A stretch of DNA of 64,000 bases from Chaenocephalus aceratus (GCA_023974075.1 JAMFTG010000144.1:62001-126000); one strand, 5' to 3'. Shown: positions 1 through 11,521, numbered from the stretch's first letter. A program made the numbers and translations. The notes: a model not told the origin generated them from the letters alone.

Positions 1-473
1 TAAAGGAAATGTTCAAATTCGGCTGTGATCGTAGCAACATCAGGCCGTTCGTGAGGGCATCTTAAGCCATCGTATGATCGCCGGAGGAGTCTCTCAGGCT
101 CCGGCAGCAACTTTGTGAGCGGTGGCAAAATATTTGGCATGACAAACAATAGCCGAAAGACCTTGCGAAGGTTCATTTTCGTGTTGAATTCGTGTGTCCA
201 TTTTGTTCTTCGGAAGGCCATCGTGAGGGCATCTTGTTATCATCGATGCCATCGGGCATTCGCCCCGATCAGAGTGAGGGTGAATGCACCGATGATAACA
301 CGAAGATGACACGACTTGACAAAATTCCCTTACGAGTGCCTTACGAAGTTGCCCCTCACGAAGTTGCTGCCGGAGCCTGAGAAACTCCACCGGCGGTCAT
401 ACGATGGCTTAAGATGCCCTCACGAATGGCCTGATGTTGCTACGATCACAGCCGAATTTGAACATTTCCTTTA
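1..473. repeat. Foldback element with long inverted arms (left end may lie outside the window)
   Basis: Bases 1 to about 115 are repeated as reverse complement at about 361-473 with only a few mismatches; the outer pair starts taaaggaaatgttcaaattc. A second inverted pair lies inside: gttatcatcgatgc near 235 pairs with a copy near 285-300. There is no coding potential beyond chance reading frames. This structure is that of a foldback or long-TIR MITE. The true left end and any target duplication cannot be seen because the window starts at or inside the arm. Confidence 0.75.
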
Positions 474-519
474 TCGTGTGTCCATCGGGTGTCAATTTCG
501 GGACAGTGTGATGGGGGCT

Positions 520-681
520 TTAGCGTCAAATACCGCCGCCGATGGGAATACATTGTAATCAGTTGAAAGCTCTTTGCGTCCGTTTATGAAGCTGAAGGAG
601 CCTCGGCGCGTCCCAACTGCACGCCACGGGACCCTGACCAAGCGTCGCTCCTGGACGTTTAGGGAGTGAGAGTGTGTTGCT
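520..681 (-). repeat. Family K repeat, copy 1 (fragment)
   Basis: Read on the minus strand this matches the copies at 11231-11521 and 44490-44780: it starts acacactctcactccc, continues through the block cgtccaggagcgacg, and contains the block ttcaactgattacaatgta. It stops inside the repeat, so it is truncated. No coding capacity is seen. Confidence 0.7.
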
Positions 682-705
682 CATGCAGCTCACTGAACCT
701 GTAAT

Positions 706-1511
706 TATGGTGCTTTTCCACTGCAGCGCGTAGCATGGTTTAAGCGCGCCGTGCGGAACCCGGCCCGTGTTTTGTTGCTTTTCCACTAGGGCTAGTTCCG
801 GCTCAGGGCTACTTTTTCACCTTTTTTCTGGCCCTCCAAAATCGAGGTTCTTAACGGGCCAACACGCGTGCTGAATATGCTAAACTAGTGATGTAAACAC
901 TCTCGACTGCTGAATGGTCAGAGAGAATCGCTAGCAAGGGGGCTACAACTACAACAAAATGAACATATTTTACCGTGATTTAATTGTAATACACGTTTCA
1001 AAATGGTGCCGAAGTAACAACATACTGATAAAGGTCTGCAGACAAGACGGCAGTCGAAAAACATTTTAAAGTGCGTGTTTTCTGAATGGAGATCGGATCG
1101 ATCAGGCTAAGCTAACGTTGTATATGCTCCGTCAACACTCACAACAACGGCCTACAGACATAAATAAACCAGCGACTGTATTCGCCATGACACAGACAGT
1201 CTGTGGTTTGTACTTGTTTAACTTCTGTCTAGTTTCTGAACAGATATGAGGAGCTGTGAGCTCTGAGTGCTAACAGCTAATGGCTGATGTTATTGGTTTA
1301 GTGGTTCGCATTGAAGATAACGTCACGGCAGTTTTACGCAGGGTCGCTCCGCCCGCCGAACAGCCGATCGCCCCGCCTACACTGCGTGACTATAGTTACT
1401 GCCCCAGCTACTAAACTGTAATGGAAACGCAGCATAAAGTGAGCCTGGCCTAACAAGGCCTAACCATACCGTACTGAGCCGGGCTAGGTCCTGCAGTGGA
1501 AATGCGCCATA
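706..1511. mobile_element. Non-autonomous DNA element with imperfect TIRs
   Basis: The left end tatggtgcttttccactgca is matched near 1491-1511 by its reverse complement with a few mismatches (ctgcagtggaaatgcgcc). The interior holds no recognisable transposase. The short-TIR layout and size (about 0.8 kb) suggest a MITE; a Harbinger-like origin is only a guess. No clear target duplication was established. Confidence 0.45.
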
Positions 1512-1523
1512 AGTGACCCGACA

Positions 1524-1900
1524 GCAGGGCCGTCGCTTGCGAATAGGCAAGGCAGGCAACTGCTTGGGGCCCCGGACCAGAAGGGGGCCCCCAAATAAGG
1601 TAGATTAAGAAGGTCCACAGCAGCGACAACATGAAACACCCTTTAATTTACTGCAGCGACATGTTGGGAAACCCCCTCAAGGCGGCCCCATGCATAGCGC
1701 GCCGTAAAATGCTGCTTCTTATCTTAAGTTTCGTTGCCTTGCTCCACTTCCGGGGGGTTGGTGCTGTCGGCTGTGCGTGGTGATGAAAAGCTGGTTCGAG
1801 GAGCCCCCAGTGAAACTCTAGAATCGCCAATGCCCGACAGTAAATAATAAACATATTTATAACTAATATAGCTAGTTCCAGAGTAGATACAATTGCTAAG
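1524..1900 (+). mobile_element. hAT-like terminus (CAGGGCCG type) and adjoining sequence
   Basis: The sequence from 1524 begins cagggccgtcgcttgcg and runs into ggggccccgg, a style of terminus seen in fish hAT elements; a similar end in the opposite sense lies near 11755-11770. The second terminus of this copy was not found, and 1620-1900 shows no gene. Confidence 0.3.
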
Positions 1901-2011
1901 TGTGTTAGGTCTTACTCTTAGTGTGTGTTTTGCTCTGCTCACCGGTCCGTCACAGCGGCGGAGCTGTGATCCGGTAGAGCAGCGTGTTCTCTGTCAGCAG
2001 CAGCTGATCCT

Positions 2012-3142
<1,131 letters not shown>

Positions 3143-3188
<46 letters not shown>

Positions 3189-3190
3189 AC
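3143..3190. repeat. (CA)n microsatellite
   Basis: Alternating ac for 48 bases with one aa interruption at about 3181. Confidence 0.97.
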
Positions 3191-3239
3191 TGCCCCCCCA
3201 TGACAGTTGCTGCAGCATTTGAAAACCTTTGATCACAGT

Positions 3240-3400
3240 CAGTACCATTCAAACGTTTGGACACACCTTCTCATTTGAAGGTTTTTATTTATTTAGATTA
3301 TTTTGTACATTGTAGATTAATACCCAAAACATCAAAACTATGAAAGAACATAATATGGAATTATGTTGTAAATATAAAGGTTTTAAACAAACCAGTATAT
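3240..3400 (+). mobile_element. Tc1/mariner end (solo TIR region)
   Basis: The block cagtaccattcaaacgtttg followed by gacacaccttctcatt is the terminus of a common fish Tc1-like transposon. No transposase frame follows, so this is a solo end or a badly decayed copy. The stretch 3400-3708 shows nothing recognisable. Confidence 0.6.
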
Positions 3401-3708
3401 GATTTATATTTTAAATGTTTCAGCGTAGCCTGCAACCTTTGGCTGCTGTGCTCTCATTGTTTCGTCTCCCTGTTCCTGCCTATTGGCTTCACCTGATAGA
3501 GGTGTTATAGTGCGTTACCGATGGACCAAAGATAGATGGCATTTCCTCCTGCTCCTTTGTTCAGATTGACATTGATTTAGTTGAAGCCATCAGATTGGAA
3601 CATTTGCTCCTCAGCTGCATTCAGGGACACATCAAGCTCTGAGATGTAGGTGCTCATTGTGGGTTACTGCATTAAAGAAAGACACATCATGAGTAATCAC
3701 AATTGTAG

Positions 3709-4740
3709 TTAACCCTTCTGTTATGTTCACATTTCGCACTCTTTGGTAATGTTCGTGTCAAATTGACCCGGGACATATTTCAGGGTTTAAAAAAAATACA
3801 GAACTAAATTCAACATGCACAATTCCTTATATATATTGTCTTTAACTCATTCCCCAACAATATAAATGAAATATATGATTAGTTTTTGAAAATACTCTTT
3901 GCTAGATCATATTTAACAATGGAAGTGTCCATCGTTTTTTGTGATAAAAATGTAATTTATGTTAAAAAAAGACACTGTAATAAAAACTAAGTTTACATTT
4001 TGCTCATGCTTTTCTAGGACAAATGTAAATGAAACATGTTTTCATTAATGTTTATTATTTTTAATCTGTCATATAATAATCAAAGCCCTGAAAGAAATAA
4101 AGCAATTTATCAGCAATTGGAACACAAGAACCACATCCAAAAGTATTTGGCTGTGAAATATAGAGAGAATGAAACATCCATATACATGACATAGAACAGA
4201 TATAAACACAAAGCAAATTAAAACAATTAACAGTCACTATTCATAAAATACAGTATATCCGAAAAATATATTGATGAAGTGACGCTGCAGAACATCATGT
4301 GAGTCAATGGGCAAGTCCGTTTAGGAAACACATGATGTACAGAAGTTCTTCGTGTGTATAGCACAGATGTACTTGTTGCAGTTGCTGCATGTAGTCTGTG
4401 TCTTGGAGTCCTTTGAGGGTCCACAGACCTCACAGCTGGCTGTGGGGGTCTTCCAGAAGCTGACTGTGGGGGTCTTTCAGAAGCTGGCTCTGAGTCAAGT
4501 TCATCTTCCAATTTGCTGTCAAATTCTGAGTTTACCTCCACATTATCCTCATCTTCAGAAATGTCTTCCTGTTCCACTTCACCGTGTTCCTCTAATGCAT
4601 TCCACTCACTCTCATCCATTATTAGCTCCAAGGCTCTGAGCAGAATATCTTTTGGCCATTTTGTTGGTAGATAATTGTAGTTCTGCACTACACTGTAATG
4701 TGAGGTTATGTCTCTGTTTAGTCCCTCCTCCGACGTGCAG
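3709..4740 (-). mobile_element. piggyBac-like element, internally deleted
   Basis: TTAA at 3709-3712 is followed by cccttctgttatgttc, a piggyBac-type terminus in fish. The element contains pieces of a piggyBac transposase on the minus strand (4325-4688). I did not find the opposite terminus with certainty, so the right limit is approximate. Confidence 0.5.
4325..4688 (-). pseudogene. piggyBac transposase remnant: acidic N-terminus plus C-terminal cysteine-rich domain
   Basis: The minus-strand frame from 4688 encodes an acidic leader rich in Glu and Asp, as in fish PGBD4-like transposases. At 4325-4440 a different minus frame encodes a cysteine-rich domain with C-x2-C, C-x2-C, then C-x2-H and C-x2-C, ending in a stop. 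This is the zinc-binding C-terminal domain that piggyBac proteins use to bind DNA. The whole DDD catalytic core is absent and the two parts are out of frame. A short direct duplication (ctgtgggggtctt twice, 4441-4480) lies at the junction. It cannot encode an active transposase. I am fairly sure of the family from the cysteine pattern and the TTAA end. Confidence 0.6.
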
Positions 4741-4898
4741 GTGCGAGGGGGACAGTGCGAGAAAATGTAAAATGTTTATACATTTCTGGAAGATCTAAAA
4801 TGTTTATAATGTTCTAGGATAGTTTTGTGTACACACTACAAAGGGTAAAGATCAAGGGAAAACAGGATCAAACAGCTTCTCTATGCATACAATTGTTT

Positions 4899-4931
4899 GT
4901 GTGTGTGTGTGTGTGTGTCTGTGTGTGTGTC
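4899..4931. repeat. (GT)n microsatellite
   Basis: Short gt repeat with a single ct interruption, lying at the end of the split minus-strand frame at 4881-6577. Confidence 0.9.
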
Positions 4932-5259
4932 TTTAGTTTCTGTGTTTCTGTGTGTTTTTCTCTGTCTGTCCTGGTATTGTATCCGGGTTGCGTGGAGATC
5001 TCTGGAAGACACCAGAGTTAACACAGCCCAATCTGTTGAGGTCAGTGTCGCTTTAACACTACGGGGTCCATACGTCAGAGATGGGGACTCGAGTCTGCGA
5101 CTCGGACTCGAGTCTGCGACTCGGACTCGAGTCGCACTTAAGTCGCACACACAGAGACTTCAGACTTGACTTCGATTCGTGACCAAAATACTTCAGACTC
5201 GACTTGGACTCGTGTGTTGGGACTCGTCAACAATCATTGTGTTTTCTATTGTTGGCGTA

Positions 5260-5485
5260 TTAAAGGTGGGGTAGGTACATCTGAGAGAAACCGGCTCGAG
5301 ATCGCTAGAATTTGAAAATACACAACCTGAGATAATCTGCTAGAGGCTGCTACTTCCTTATAGAGCCCGCCTCCTCCAACACACACGAACGCGCACATGA
5401 CCAATGAGGGCACGAGTGAAATTTGTGCCCAGATGGAAGGCTGACAGGCAGGTAGGCCATCCAGTTATTTTAGCCGGGCTCATTA
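5260..5485 (+). mobile_element. TTAA MITE fragment nested in hAT
   Basis: Starts ttaaaggtggggtaggta and follows the copies at 15244 and 17606 through accggctcgag, cctcctccaacacac and tgaccaatgagggcac. It stops after agccgggctca, so the right half is missing. Confidence 0.75.
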
Positions 5486-5564
5486 CGCAGACGTGCGCGC
5501 CTCTGTTACTACCTCGTAGTAACACAATGCCACCGGCGGCACACCTGCGGCTGTACCGCTTGTA

Positions 5565-5713
5565 ATTAGGTTCAACTACAAAAACTTCAAACAAAAACGC
5601 CGGCGGCACCAACAAAAGGAGCGCACACTGCAAAGTCTGCAATATCAAAATCAAGGATGCTGGCGCAACAACGTCGGATTTCATCAGGCACTTGAAAACT
5701 CACCCGGAGAGGT
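5565..5713 (+). pseudogene. BED zinc finger exon of a hAT transposase
   Basis: The plus frame reads SAHCKVCNIKIKDAG and then FIRHLKTHPER, giving C-x2-C and H-x3-H spaced as in the BED finger of hAT transposases, a DNA-binding domain that recognises the element ends. The frame is closed just upstream by TAA and no ATG is seen, so the exon would need an upstream splice. A possible donor gtcagt follows. The rest of the transposase is absent from the element. Confidence 0.6.
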
Positions 5714-6485
5714 CAGTCACATTAACGCATGGACGGTTAGCAAACATGTTTAGCTCAGCATCAGCTATGTAATGTTAACTTAGCTTGCTGCTAGCTTTGT
5801 AACTGAATATTTGAAAAGATTAGTGAATTGCTTGTCACACTTGTTTGAGTTGAGTGGCGTTGACATCCAACTCTTGACATGACATAAAAAAGGTCGGTAA
5901 AGTTAATCATTACCCGCTGCCACCATCTACTGGCTAACGTTAAACGTAGAAAAATACATAGTTACATACATAAATACATCTGTGGGTTTATAGGCAGGTT
6001 ACAGGTTTATTGTTGACCACGTAACGTTAATGTTACAGGTTTATCAGGTTACCATTACACTGGGTTTGAGTGAGAGGATAGAGGAATATGTTTATTAATA
6101 GTAGACTTAAAATATGTCATTAGAGACCCAGTGTAATTAAACAATACGGTTGCAGAGGTGCAGTATAGAGCTGTGCAGTATTCTTAACAGACTGGATAGC
6201 AGCAGACAATAGAAGGCTTATTACAACCAGAAGAGACATGAGACTTTTTTTTTAGAGACTTGAGACTTGACTTGGACTCGTGACCAAATACTTGAGACTT
6301 GACTTGGACTTGCAAAAAAAGACTTGTGAACATCTCTGCCATACGTTTCTCCATTCTTCAGATTGTAGAAATGCAGTTCATTTCCCATATAGTTGAATAC
6401 ATAACCCCAAACATCGCCATTTTTCAGAGTCCATTCTTCATGAAGATCTTCGGCTGGAGGCGTCTGAATCCTGCACAGATATTGC

Positions 6486-6660
6486 ATTAGTTTCTTGATT
6501 GGCACTCCGGACTGATGGCTGTATGTTGTCACGGGCGTCTCGCTGATTAAACCCATATCTATGCTTCTCTTGGTCATTTTTCTTTTTTGAAAAGTGCCTT
6601 AGTGATTGGAAATGACTGGCCTGTTATTTAGTTTGAGCGTATTTATTTTCGTCTATTTCC
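6486..6660. repeat. Duplicated segment, copy A (copy B at 7786-7960)
   Basis: The block gtttcttgattggc through tttagtttgagcgtattt recurs, diverged, at 7786-7960 in direct orientation. It spans the first codons of the split minus-strand frame and the sequence upstream of its start. Confidence 0.6.
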
Positions 6661-7245
6661 ATCCCCTTACTTTTAAATGATCTGGTGAGGAGGGCGGGAC
6701 ATGTTATGTTGAGTGGAGGCGGAGCCCTTGTACAAGCTGGAGGCTTCATGGAGTGAAATGGAGCAGAAACACACATTCTTTATGGGTATTATCCCTAGTA
6801 CAACCTCACACAAACTTAATATTGGGTTTCCTTATAGTGGTGTAAAGTAATTATAAAAAGACAAAGATCATGTTTTTAAAATTGTTTTATTATTTCCCCT
6901 CTTCAGAGAGACTTTTCTTATAGTTAGTAAAAAAGTAATTACACATTAGTTCACAGTCGCTACAAATAAAAAAGAGAATATCCTCAGGTATCACTAATAA
7001 ACAATATTACGACTTTCTGAGATATTTTCACACAATATACTTGTAACTTGTTTTTCTTTAATAGGGCTTCAATATATTTTGCATGTCATGCATAAACACG
7101 GTGTCATCTTTCTTGAAACTGTCCGTTTTACAAAAGAGTGTAGAATAATGGCTGTTTTCTGCTTCTTCATCCTCTGAATTTTCCTCCCCCTTCCCTCTTC
7201 CTTCTCATCGCACAGATAGTGTTCTAAATCTGCCTACCTTCCCTG
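6661..7245. other. AT-rich spacer
   Basis: No coding frame, repeat or motif recognised. Confidence 0.5.
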
Positions 7246-7612
7246 CACTTTTGTGTATAAAAGCTGAAAAAAGTAGATAATGAAGTACTTTGTTTTAGTA
7301 GATTTCGTTAACCCCCTGACTCTTAATGTCAGTTTGTGATTTTGAGGCTATTTCAGTGAAAACAAGGCTGTTTTGAACATTTGCCAGATTTATGCTTAAA
7401 TTCTCTGAGAAAGTTACTGAACAGATACACTTTTGTGTATAAAAGAGGACCACTACCATGAAAGTATTCTGTTTGAGGAGATTTCGCTAGGATTCTGACT
7501 CTTAATGGCAGTTTGTGATTTTAGAGGCTATGTCAGTGAAACAAAAGGCTGTTTTGAACATTTCACAGATGTATGCTTAATTCTCTCAAGAAGGTTACTG
7601 AAAGATACACTT
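7246..7612 (+). repeat. Two-unit direct repeat of about 182 bp
   Basis: The block acttttgtgtataaaag recurs at about 7246 and 7428, and the following text (ctcttaatg...gtttgtgattt, ggctgttttgaaca, gttactga) aligns throughout with scattered changes. Both units carry a TATA-like tataaaag motif. No gene is seen downstream of either. Confidence 0.8.
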
Positions 7613-7624
7613 TTTATATATGCA

Positions 7625-7750
7625 AAACCTGTCATTTTGGAGAAACCATCTCGAGTGAGCTATAATTTGAAAGTACACAACCGGGGGGAAAAATATGCCC
7701 CTTCCTTCAGACTTCCTTACAGAGCCCCTCCTCCAACACACATGACCAGA
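7625..7750 (+). mobile_element. Diverged TTAA MITE fragment
   Basis: Shares ttttggagaaacc, ctcgagtgagcta, tttgaaagtacacaacc and gagcccctcctccaacacac with the other MITE copies, but has no clean ends. Confidence 0.6.
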
Positions 7751-7785
7751 AAGAGGCTGTACTCTGAACCCGGCCCAGATGCTGC

Positions 7786-7960
7786 ATTCGTTTCTTGACT
7801 GGCTCTTCAGACGGGTAAGCTGTCACAGGCTGGTTAAACCCCATTTGAGGCGTCTCTTGACATTTTTATTTTTTGAATGGTGACTTAGTAAGTGTAAATG
7901 TCTTTTTTAATTTAGTTTGAGTGTATTTCTATCTTCATCTAATTCCACCCCAACTATCTG
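7786..7960. repeat. Duplicated segment, copy B (copy A at 6486-6660)
   Basis: Diverged direct copy of 6486-6660; the start codon region of the split frame is not preserved as an ORF here. Confidence 0.55.
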
Positions 7961-8059
7961 CTGGCTTCATAGCCACAGGAAGGGGGTGGAGAAAAGGGGG
8001 GAGGCTGGGAGGGGGCGGATAGACAGTCTCACGCATAACTTCAAAGAGACACCTAGATT

Positions 8060-8505
8060 AACATCAAAGGCTTTTCACCAGTGTGAAATCACACCTCACA
8101 TCAAAGGGAAAAACATCAAAGGCTAATTATATTAGATAACAAAGGGCTCTGAGGGACAGGGGCCAGACAACATAACTTCAAAGAGTCTGCCTTAATCAAC
8201 ACATCAAATAATTAGACAACAAAGGCACTACACAGGGGGGCTTTTCACACCTACCTGTGATAACACACATCAATGGACCAGACTACAAAGGGGTGTGAGG
8301 GGACAGGGGCCAGACAACATAACTTCAAAGAGTCTGCCCTAATCAACACATTAAATAATTAGACAACACAGGCACTACACAGGGGGGCTTTTCACACCTA
8401 CCTGTTATAACACTCATCAATGGACTAGACTACAAAGGGGTGTGAGGGGACAGGGGCCAGACAACATAACTTCAAAGAGTCTGCCCTAATCAACACATCA
8501 AAGGG
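8060..8505 (+). repeat. Tandem repeat with 147-bp period
   Basis: The motif ggacaggggccagacaac begins at 8154, 8301 and 8448, giving a period of 147 bases twice in succession. Units contain acttcaaagagtctgcc and ggcttttcacacctacctg and differ by few bases. An older partial unit precedes the first. Confidence 0.88.
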
Positions 8506-8604
8506 TCTCGCAATAGGGGGCGGGACTTAGTACATTTGCATAAGTAGGGAGAGGTGTGACCTGTCACACTACCTGTCACTTTTTTGACGAAAGCGGCATC
8601 ATTA

Positions 8605-8800
8605 TAACTACTGACGTCCTTTCCTCCGGAGCGTCACGTGAAGCAACGTCCGTTTGTGATGACGCCGCACAGCTGATCGTCTGACAGCAGCTCTGTCCCC
8701 GTTATTTTTCACAAACACCCCCGCCACACATTTACTGACACAAACATTTGTATCATCTGTTGTAGACCCCAATAAATAAAATAAATAAGAACTCATTCTC
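8605..8800. other. CpG-richer stretch, no gene called
   Basis: Local rise in CpG with tgacgtc and gtcacgtga motifs (CRE/E-box like). A 64-codon minus frame covers it but has no recognisable domain. It might be the residue of a promoter. Confidence 0.3.
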
Positions 8801-9170
8801 AAAAAAGATAAACGCCATTCTTAAAATGTATAAACGAACAATAGTTTGATTAATATTTATTAGAGTGCACAATAGAAATAAAATAATTGAGAGAAGAACA
8901 CGAGATATGTTATCTATCAAAACCAGTTAGATTAACATTCATTGGATTGCACACTTTGTTTGTATGTGGATATGTATTACATTAACATTTAAATAGCACT
9001 TAATGACTGACTGAATGGAAATAAATGAAAATGTAAAATGAAAAAAGCGATCATGAAAATGTTTCCAATAAATGAATAAAATGATTTTTGACCACTTTGT
9101 TGTTCAGATATATCACATATTTGTAACTAAATGAAACATGAATTGAAACAAAACAGTTTAAACTGAGGAG
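8801..9170. other. AT-rich spacer
   Basis: No gene or repeat recognised. Confidence 0.5.
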
Positions 9171-9254
9171 TGACTCGTGAGTTTCATTTATTTTCTTCAC
9201 TCCGCTGGGAAACTGCTCTCATGTCAAGAAGCATGAGATCAGTGCATACACTGC

Positions 9255-9440
9255 ATCGTCCAATCAGTGAGCGATACACAGTAAGGGGGCGGGGCGAGTG
9301 TATGAGGATTTCATCGGAGGATGGTCTGGTGGTTCCTCGATTATCGCTCCTCCATTATCAATCCTCGGTCTCCGGCAGAAATAAGAGCCATGGGACGGTA
9401 CTCAAGATGGCGCAGACAAATCAACTTCCGGTGAGACCGA
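9255..9440 (+). promoter_or_regulatory. Possible TATA-less promoter
   Basis: Within 190 bases there is a CCAAT box (ccaatcag, 9260), a GC box (gggggcgggg), an aagatggcgc YY1-like motif (about 9405) and acttccggtg, an ETS-like motif (about 9424). This clustering is typical of CpG promoters. The associated transcript is not identified, and the frame 9170-9499 has no known domain. Confidence 0.35.
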
Positions 9441-9499
9441 GGACCGTGGAGCGAGGAAATGAAAATAGTCGACCTGACACCATTTCAGCCCAGATTTAA

Positions 9500-10060
9500 A
9501 CTCCTGGCAGGACAAACTCAAGCTCAATTCTCTCACTGAACAAAAAAAAGTGAGTGAGGGACTGCAATATAAGAGGGAAAGAAAGAGAAACTTTAAAACT
9601 GTTCAATTGTTATGATGTGTAAAGACTGATATTGTTCTATAATCGTCTGAAACTGTTAAGTCATGATGTGAAACGGTTAACAAAGAAAAAGGGAAATTCA
9701 AGTTGCTGCTACACTTTATTTTATTTATCTAAAATTAAGCACTTTTAAGATGCACATATTTCAAAAGCTATTTTATTTATTTTCTCTATTTTATTTTTAA
9801 ATGCAGCCAGAGAGGAACATTACACATATCCACAGTATTTACTGTATATCTGTATAGTTCAATGTTAATTGACAATAAATATGGTTGTTTATGAATTGTA
9901 CTTTCTTTATTTGATTGGCAGTCAGTTGTTGATTACATGCAGACGTTGATAAAGCTGCAGGCTACTTCAATACATATCACACTAATTCATGAAGCAACTT
10001 AGACATTTTGATGTTCCTGACCTTTGCATGGGGAGATTTTCTCTAACTGGACCTCATTGA
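9500..10060. other. AT-rich spacer
   Basis: Nothing recognised. Confidence 0.5.
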
Positions 10061-10069
10061 AATGTAGTT

Positions 10070-10377
10070 GAATACCCCTGCTCTAGGAGATGCTGGTTCA
10101 ATGTCACTGGTGAGTAAACTCAGTATAAGTGCTGTATTTTAAATATTTAGATGGTAGCTCTATGTGAAATAGTAAATAAACATGCAAAGTCATTAAAATA
10201 TCTGATATAGAATTGTCTGAAAAGAGGTTTTCTCCATGTCAACATGATGATACTAACTGTGTACTTTCCACAGCTGCTGCTGAGCTCCAAACTCAAAGAC
10301 CAACAGAGAGTCCACAACCAGAGAGAGAGAGAGAGAGACATCTGGATCATCGTTACACTGACGCTGGCAGTTAGATT
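10070..10377 (+). pseudogene. Remnant of an Ig V-set membrane protein gene (gene 0)
   Basis: At 10083-10110 the text ctctaggagatgctggttca plus atgtcactg and donor gtgagt matches the last codons of the V exon in genes 1 and 2 (RRCW.NVTG). About 165 bases later, after tactttccacag, a frame reads AAELQTQRPTESPQPE and then DIWIIVTLTLAV. This aligns with the transmembrane exon of gene 2 at 50736. An (ag)n slippage adds Arg-Glu repeats. The transmembrane segment is cut by a Tc1-like fragment from about 10376. Most of the V exon and the signal exon are gone. Probably an old paralogue; a piece of matching 3' untranslated sequence lies at 16735-16840. Confidence 0.7.
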
Positions 10378-10840
10378 AATTCCGCTGTGTGCCATTCTTC
10401 TTGTCTCTCTGTTCTAGTTCATCCCAAAGGTGTTCAGTGTGGTGGAGGTCAAATTCTTCCACACCAAACTCATCCAACCATGCCTTTATGGACCTTGCTT
10501 TGTGGGGCTCAGTCGTGCTGGGACAGAAAAGGGCCTTCCCCAAACTGTCCAAAACTACTTGGTAAAATGAAGCGTTAAGAATCCTCTCCACTGGAGCTAA
10601 GGGGCCGAGGCCAACCCTAGAAAAACAACCATAGCATTATCCCTCCTCCACTAAACAGTTGGCACAATACAGTCAGGCAGGTAACGTTCTCCTTGCATTC
10701 GCCAAACTCAGACTGGTCCATCAGAGGACGGATAGAGAGGGTGATTGGTCACTCCACAGAACATGTTTCGAATGAGTGATGAAGCCGGTGATGACGGCTG
10801 CCGTGTCTTTGGTTCCTCTCCAACTCTGCCTTTTTTTCGT
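10376..10840 (-). pseudogene. Tc1-like transposase remnant
   Basis: The minus frame reads ASFYQVVLDSLGKALF, then HKARSIKAWLDEFGVEEFD, then EHLWDELEQR. This is the C-terminal part of a Tc1/mariner DD34E transposase, including the Glu of the catalytic triad in the HLWDELE block. Upstream, 10600-10830 still resembles transposase DNA on the minus strand but is full of stops. The enzyme would cut and paste the element at TA sites; this copy is dead. Confidence 0.8.
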
Positions 10841-11230
10841 ATTATTTCAGTGTTTGTTTACTTTTCTATTTTGTTTTATTTATCCACACCATCCCATCAC
10901 TAGAACATAATTTCCTGGAGACCCCATCTCCTTTACAATGTACGTATCGTAAATAAACCCCTTTTCATAATGTATGTGTGAATAACTTAAGAAGAAGTAA
11001 TGAAGAACACAGACTTTAACAACAAAAACAATAATAATATTAATAATAATATGCTTTATTGGCACAGTTTAAACCATATTTACAGGCAGCATTAATGACT
11101 TCAATGTGGAAAGAAAGACAAGAAAATATTGCACTTTATTTATTTTGTCTCCATCTAGTGGCATTGGGGGAGGTGCACGTTAATCCCAATGCAAAGCTTT
11201 GATCTATTGATGGGAAATACTGAATGTATC
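10841..11230. other. AT-rich spacer
   Basis: Includes short ATA/ATT repeats near 11030-11050. No gene seen. Confidence 0.5.
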
Positions 11231-11521
11231 AACACACTCTCACTCCATAATCGTCCAGGACTCGGAGCGACGTTTGGTCAGTGTCCGTGGCGTGCAGTTG
11301 TGACGCTCCTAGGCTCCTGCAGCGTCATAAAGGGACGCAAATAGCTTTCAACTGATTGCAATGTATTCCCATCTGCGGCGGGATTTGACGCTCATGGAAG
11401 CACGGCATTCGTTTGTGTCGGCTGCCCTTAAAGGCAATGTGAGCGTCCATTCCCATTGGATAACGGAGAATTGTACACCCTGAAGTAAGTATTCCCCTTA
11501 CTGTTGATTGATTTTACAGTG
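11231..11521 (+). repeat. Family K repeat, copy 2
   Basis: Starts acacactctcactccataa and matches 44490-44776 almost base for base, including cagcgtcataaagggacgca and ttcccattggataacggag. It stops after gattttacagtga. Confidence 0.85.

Larger units (their letters stand above)
5076..6338 (+). mobile_element. hAT element with perfect 8-bp target duplication
   Basis: Termini cagagatggggactcgagtc (left) and gacttgtgaacatctctg (right) form hAT-type inverted ends, both followed inward by many gacttg/gactcgagtc motifs. The 8-bp target duplication ccatacgt lies at 5068-5075 and 6339-6346 with no mismatch. The 1263-bp interior holds a BED-type zinc finger exon but no DDE transposase core, so the copy is non-autonomous. 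A piece of the TTAA MITE family lies inside it at 5260-5485. Confidence 0.88.
4881..6577 (-). pseudogene. Unrecognised ORF split by a hAT insertion
   Basis: A minus-strand frame starts at ATG 6577-6575 and encodes about 77 residues to 6347, with stretches such as WTLKNGDVWGYVF and MGNELHFYNL. At 6339-6346 it meets a hAT target duplication. On the other side of the element (5075 downward) the same reading frame continues without a shift through PRSVKATLTSTDW and LVSSRDLHATRIQYQ, before running into the (GT)n tract. So before the insertion the frame was continuous for about 140 codons. I do not recognise the protein. The first exon area is also duplicated near 7786-7960, which suggests an old gene fragment rather than chance. 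It could also be an unannotated transposon frame. Confidence 0.45.

Noticed and set aside
5068..6346. Autonomous hAT transposon
   Set aside because: Only a BED finger exon is present; there is no DDE core or dimerisation domain in 1.26 kb.
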